From contig NZ_JARWAM010000002.1 in NCBI RefSeq assembly GCF_031451695.1, forward strand, positions 248,001 through 312,000: a DNA stretch of 64,000 nt. The letters are read 5' to 3'. The notes beneath the pieces were generated by a model. The model saw only the letters and a program-made list of their open reading frames with translations, ran no database searches and was not told the origin of the DNA. The translations under genes and the position numbers were made by a program. Positions 61,830 to 64,000 of this stretch are shown one piece after another (position 1 is the first letter of the stretch; each line of letters begins with the position of its first letter). Origin of the DNA: Franzmannia qiaohouensis (GTDB lineage: Bacteria > Pseudomonadota > Gammaproteobacteria > Pseudomonadales > Halomonadaceae).

Positions 61830-62645
61830 ATGCTGAATCATAGTATCGCCATTGGCCCACTGGGCTTCAGTATCGGTCAGCTCCTGTTGATGCTCAGCTT
61901 CGCCATCGCCCTGGCCGTCGGGGCCTGGGCGGGACGAGGGAGCCGTACAGGCGTCAGCGATACCCTCTTTACGCTGCTGCTGATCGCGTTACTCGGTGCC
62001 AGGCTGGTGTTCGTAGCTCGCTACTGGAGTAGCTACGACAGCCTCGCCGGCGTGCTGGACATTCGCGACCGCGGATTCGATCCGTTCGGCGCGCTTGGGG
62101 CAGGCGCCCTCTACATAGCCTGGCGCCTGTGGCAGGCACCCGCCCAGCGCCGGGCGCTGGCCGCCGCCCTATTCGGCGGTGCGCTGTCATGGAGCCTGCT
62201 TGCCGGTCCGTTGACGCTGATGGACGCCACCTCGCGTCCGTTACCGAGTGTCGAGCTGGTCACCCTGGAGGGCAGTAGCACCTCGTTGCCGGCACTGGCC
62301 AACGCCGAGGGACACCCGCTGGTGGTTAACCTGTGGGCCAGCTGGTGCCCTCCCTGTCGCAGGGAGATGCCGGTGTTCGAAGAGGCCCAACACGCTCACG
62401 ACGACATCACCTTCGTCTTCGTCAACCAGGGTGAGTCCTTGGCACAGGTGCAGCAGTTCCTGGAAGAGGAGGCCCTACAACTCGACAACGTTCTGCTCGA
62501 TGCTGCGCTCGACCTGGGAGAAGTCACTGGCGCCGTGGCGATGCCCACCACGCTGTACTATGACGCTGCGGGACAATTGGTGGATACCCACTTCGGAGAG
62601 CTATCGCGCGCCACCCTGCAGCGTGGACTGCAACGCCTGCGCTAA
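61830..62645 (+). CDS. TlpA-like thioredoxin with Lgt-like membrane domain
   Basis: A 271-residue fusion. The first ~130 residues contain four hydrophobic segments and resemble the start of Lgt (LGFSIGQLLLMLSFAIAL, LLGARLVFVARYW, DRGFDPFGALGAGAL) but lack the Lgt catalytic HGGL and GRLGNFIN motifs. The last ~140 residues are a TlpA/ResA thioredoxin domain with WASWCPPCRREMP and cis-Pro in VAMPTTLYYD. The domain should face the periplasm and probably exchanges electrons with DsbD and the DsbG-like proteins. A like-arranged gene sits between dsbG and dsbD2 in Pseudomonas. Confidence 0.85.
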   Translation: MLNHSIAIGPLGFSIGQLLLMLSFAIALAVGAWAGRGSRTGVSDTLFTLLLIALLGARLVFVARYWSSYDSLAGVLDIRDRGFDPFGALGAGALYIAWRLWQAPAQRRALAAALFGGALSWSLLAGPLTLMDATSRPLPSVELVTLEGSSTSLPALANAEGHPLVVNLWASWCPPCRREMPVFEEAQHAHDDITFVFVNQGESLAQVQQFLEEEALQLDNVLLDAALDLGEVTGAVAMPTTLYYDAAGQLVDTHFGELSRATLQRGLQRLR

Positions 62646-62671
62646 TTCACACCACACGGAGACCGTCTACC

Positions 62672-63430
62672 ATGCGACACCCCCTTGTACTGACCAGTAC
62701 CCTGCTTGCTTGGTCACTGGCAACCCCGGCCCTGGCCGATGACCACTGGCCTGCACCGGTTCAGGCACTTGCCGAGCAGGGCTTGATGATCCATACCGAA
62801 TTCGATGCTCCCGGCGGGCTGAGGGGCTTTGCGTCGAGCTATCCCACCGGCGAGGCCACCATCTACCTCATGCCGGACGGGGAGCACGCCATCGTCGGCA
62901 CCCTGGTGGATGAACAGGGCAGCGACCTGTCCAGTCCGGCACTCGACAGGTACGTGCGTGCCGAGCAGTATGCCGAGGTGTGGCAAGACCTGGAGGCGAG
63001 CCACTGGATCGCCGACGGTGACCCGGAAGCAACGCGAATCGTCTATACCTTCACCGATCCCAACTGCCCCTTCTGCCGGCAGCTATGGCAAGCCACCCGA
63101 CCGTGGGTCGATGCGGGGGAGGTTCAGTTGCGCCACGTGATGGTCGGTATCCTGCGCAGCGACAGCCCTGCCCAGGCCGCCGTACTCCTGGGCAGTGACG
63201 ACCCGACGGCGGCCCTCGACGAGCATCAACGACAACAAACCGACCTCGCCATCGAAGCGCAACCGCGTGCCATCGAGGAGCAGGTCTATACCAATAATCA
63301 GCTTTTCGAAAGCCTGGGGTTCATGGCCACTCCCACCACACTCTTCCAGGCGGGTGACAGAATCGAGCGGATCGAGGGCATGCCCGACGCCGAACGGCTC
63401 GAGCAAGCAATGGGTGGGCCGGCGCCCTGA
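62672..63430 (+). CDS. DsbG-like thiol:disulfide interchange protein, copy 2
   Basis: A 252-residue paralogue of the protein at 59077: the same fold and layout with signal peptide ending ALA, GLMIHTEFDAPGGLRGFASSY, MPDGEHAIVGTL, CPFC in FTDPNCPFCRQLWQA, GEVQLRHVMVGIL and MATPTTLFQ. The redox motif is CPFC rather than CPYC, and the middle acidic segment has diverged. It is the last gene of dsbD-tlpA-dsbG2 (27 bases after the fusion), whereas copy 1 precedes dsbD. CPFC/CPYC difference may tune redox potential. Confidence 0.88.
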   Translation: MRHPLVLTSTLLAWSLATPALADDHWPAPVQALAEQGLMIHTEFDAPGGLRGFASSYPTGEATIYLMPDGEHAIVGTLVDEQGSDLSSPALDRYVRAEQYAEVWQDLEASHWIADGDPEATRIVYTFTDPNCPFCRQLWQATRPWVDAGEVQLRHVMVGILRSDSPAQAAVLLGSDDPTAALDEHQRQQTDLAIEAQPRAIEEQVYTNNQLFESLGFMATPTTLFQAGDRIERIEGMPDAERLEQAMGGPAP

Positions 63431-63449
63431 TCGCTTGGCATCGAGTAAC

Positions 63450-64000
63450 TTACCTAGCATGGCAAGGCAGGCTGACGTGCGCCTCGAACCCACTGTCGAG
63501 GGTCTGGAAGACGAGCCGTCCATCGACGTGGTCGAGGATGGCCTGAACGATCGCCAGCCCGAGGCCGACGCCCGATGAGTCGGCGCGATGCCAGAAACGC
63601 TGGGTCACCTTCTCAAGCGACTCGGCGGCGATGCCGTGGCCCTGATCGACAATCCGCACCGCGACCCGCTCGATGCCATCGCCGCCGGACGGTTCGGTTG
63701 CCGCCGAGAGGCTCACCTCGGCCTCTTCAGGCCCATGGACGAGCGCATTGTCGAGCAGGTTACGCACGACCAGGCTCAACATTTCACACGACAGTGCGAC
63801 CGTCACCGCGGGGATCTCACCGGACACTCGCACACGCTGGTGACCGGCGCGCACTCGTGCCTCATCGACACAATGCACAAGCACCTCGCTCAAGCAGCAA
63901 GCGCCGCTCGATGCCCCCTCATCGCTGGTGTCGATGCGGGCCAGCGCCAGTAACTGTTCGAGGGTGCCCTCCAGTCGAGTGACGCCCTCGGTTGCCTGCA
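63450..64000 (-). CDS. Sensor histidine kinase, C-terminal part (cut by window end)
   Basis: The frame is open from base 64000 to the stop at 63450, so only the C-terminal 183 residues are seen. They contain the end of the phosphoacceptor helix region (TEGVTRLEGTLEQLLALARID), the N-box RNLLDNALVHGP, G1 VDQGHGI, F-box RFWHRAD and G2 GVGLGLAIVQAI. The TRLEGTLEQLLALAR helix is characteristic of QseC/PmrB-like kinases. Convergent with dsbG copy 2 (20 bases). In P. aeruginosa a two-component pair also neighbours dsbG-dsbD2, so regulation of this locus is likely but unproven. Confidence 0.9.
   Translation of the reverse strand, partial: QATEGVTRLEGTLEQLLALARIDTSDEGASSGACCLSEVLVHCVDEARVRAGHQRVRVSGEIPAVTVALSCEMLSLVVRNLLDNALVHGPEEAEVSLSAATEPSGGDGIERVAVRIVDQGHGIAAESLEKVTQRFWHRADSSGVGLGLAIVQAILDHVDGRLVFQTLDSGFEAHVSLPCHAR

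Overview
The window is GC-rich (well over 60% by eye), densely coded gammaproteobacterial chromosome. Gene content and order (rppH-ptsP-lgt-thyA-folA, nudE//yrfG-hslR-hslO-pckA, nrdR-ribD-ribBX-ribH-nusB-thiL-pgpA), the E. coli-type glutathione ligase, a TRAP/TTT-rich catabolic locus and a glucosyl-osmolyte-type phosphorylase suggest a Halomonas-like member of the Halomonadaceae. That placement is inference; no rRNA or tRNA gene lies here to confirm it. I see no prophage, transposase or CRISPR array.

Layout. 1-2.3 kb: a porin cut by the window edge, a ProQ/FinO-domain RNA chaperone and the first copy of a dispersed hairpin repeat. 2.3-10.5 kb: folate/thymidylate genes (folA, thyA), lgt, a membrane PAS-receiver protein without a kinase domain, an NRDE protein, ptsP, rppH and a HAD phosphatase. 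10.8-16.6 kb: malate:quinone oxidoreductase and a two-gene RND efflux system. 16.7-23.9 kb: rsd, a lipoprotein, dsbB, gshA, tex, and a DUF1127 gene divergent from a LysR regulator. 24-36 kb: an accessory catabolic island with tcuAB (tricarballylate dehydrogenase-like), a GntR regulator, an aldehyde dehydrogenase, a tctCAB tripartite uptake system, and divergently an SDR, a ThDP-dependent decarboxylase/synthase-like enzyme and an MFS transporter. 36-42 kb: Tat-exported MsrB, pckA, hslO, hslR, yrfG, nudE and a Gfo/Idh oxidoreductase. 42.3-42.8 kb: a convincing 35-codon small gene with its own terminator, then repeat copy 2. 42.8-54.9 kb: ilvD, a methyltransferase-like gene, a Lon-family protease, DUF945, and the pgpA/thiL/nusB/riboflavin/nrdR cluster, with repeat copy 3 where a riboflavin synthase gene might be expected. 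55-64 kb: a GH13 sucrose-phosphorylase-family enzyme behind a sigma-54-like promoter, a copper-type P-type ATPase, and a disulfide-reductase locus (dsbG-like, dsbD, Lgt/TlpA fusion, second dsbG-like gene) next to a sensor kinase that runs off the end.

How it fits together. Most of the window is housekeeping. The two places that look like integrated, less-described systems are the 24-36 kb uptake/catabolism island, whose enzymes suggest import, flavin-linked oxidation, decarboxylation to an aldehyde and aldehyde oxidation of a carboxylated substrate, and the 59-64 kb periplasmic thiol-redox locus, where two related DsbG-like proteins flank a DsbD electron donor and a membrane thioredoxin fusion under a QseC-like sensor kinase, with a PmrA/QseB-type direct repeat ahead of dsbD.
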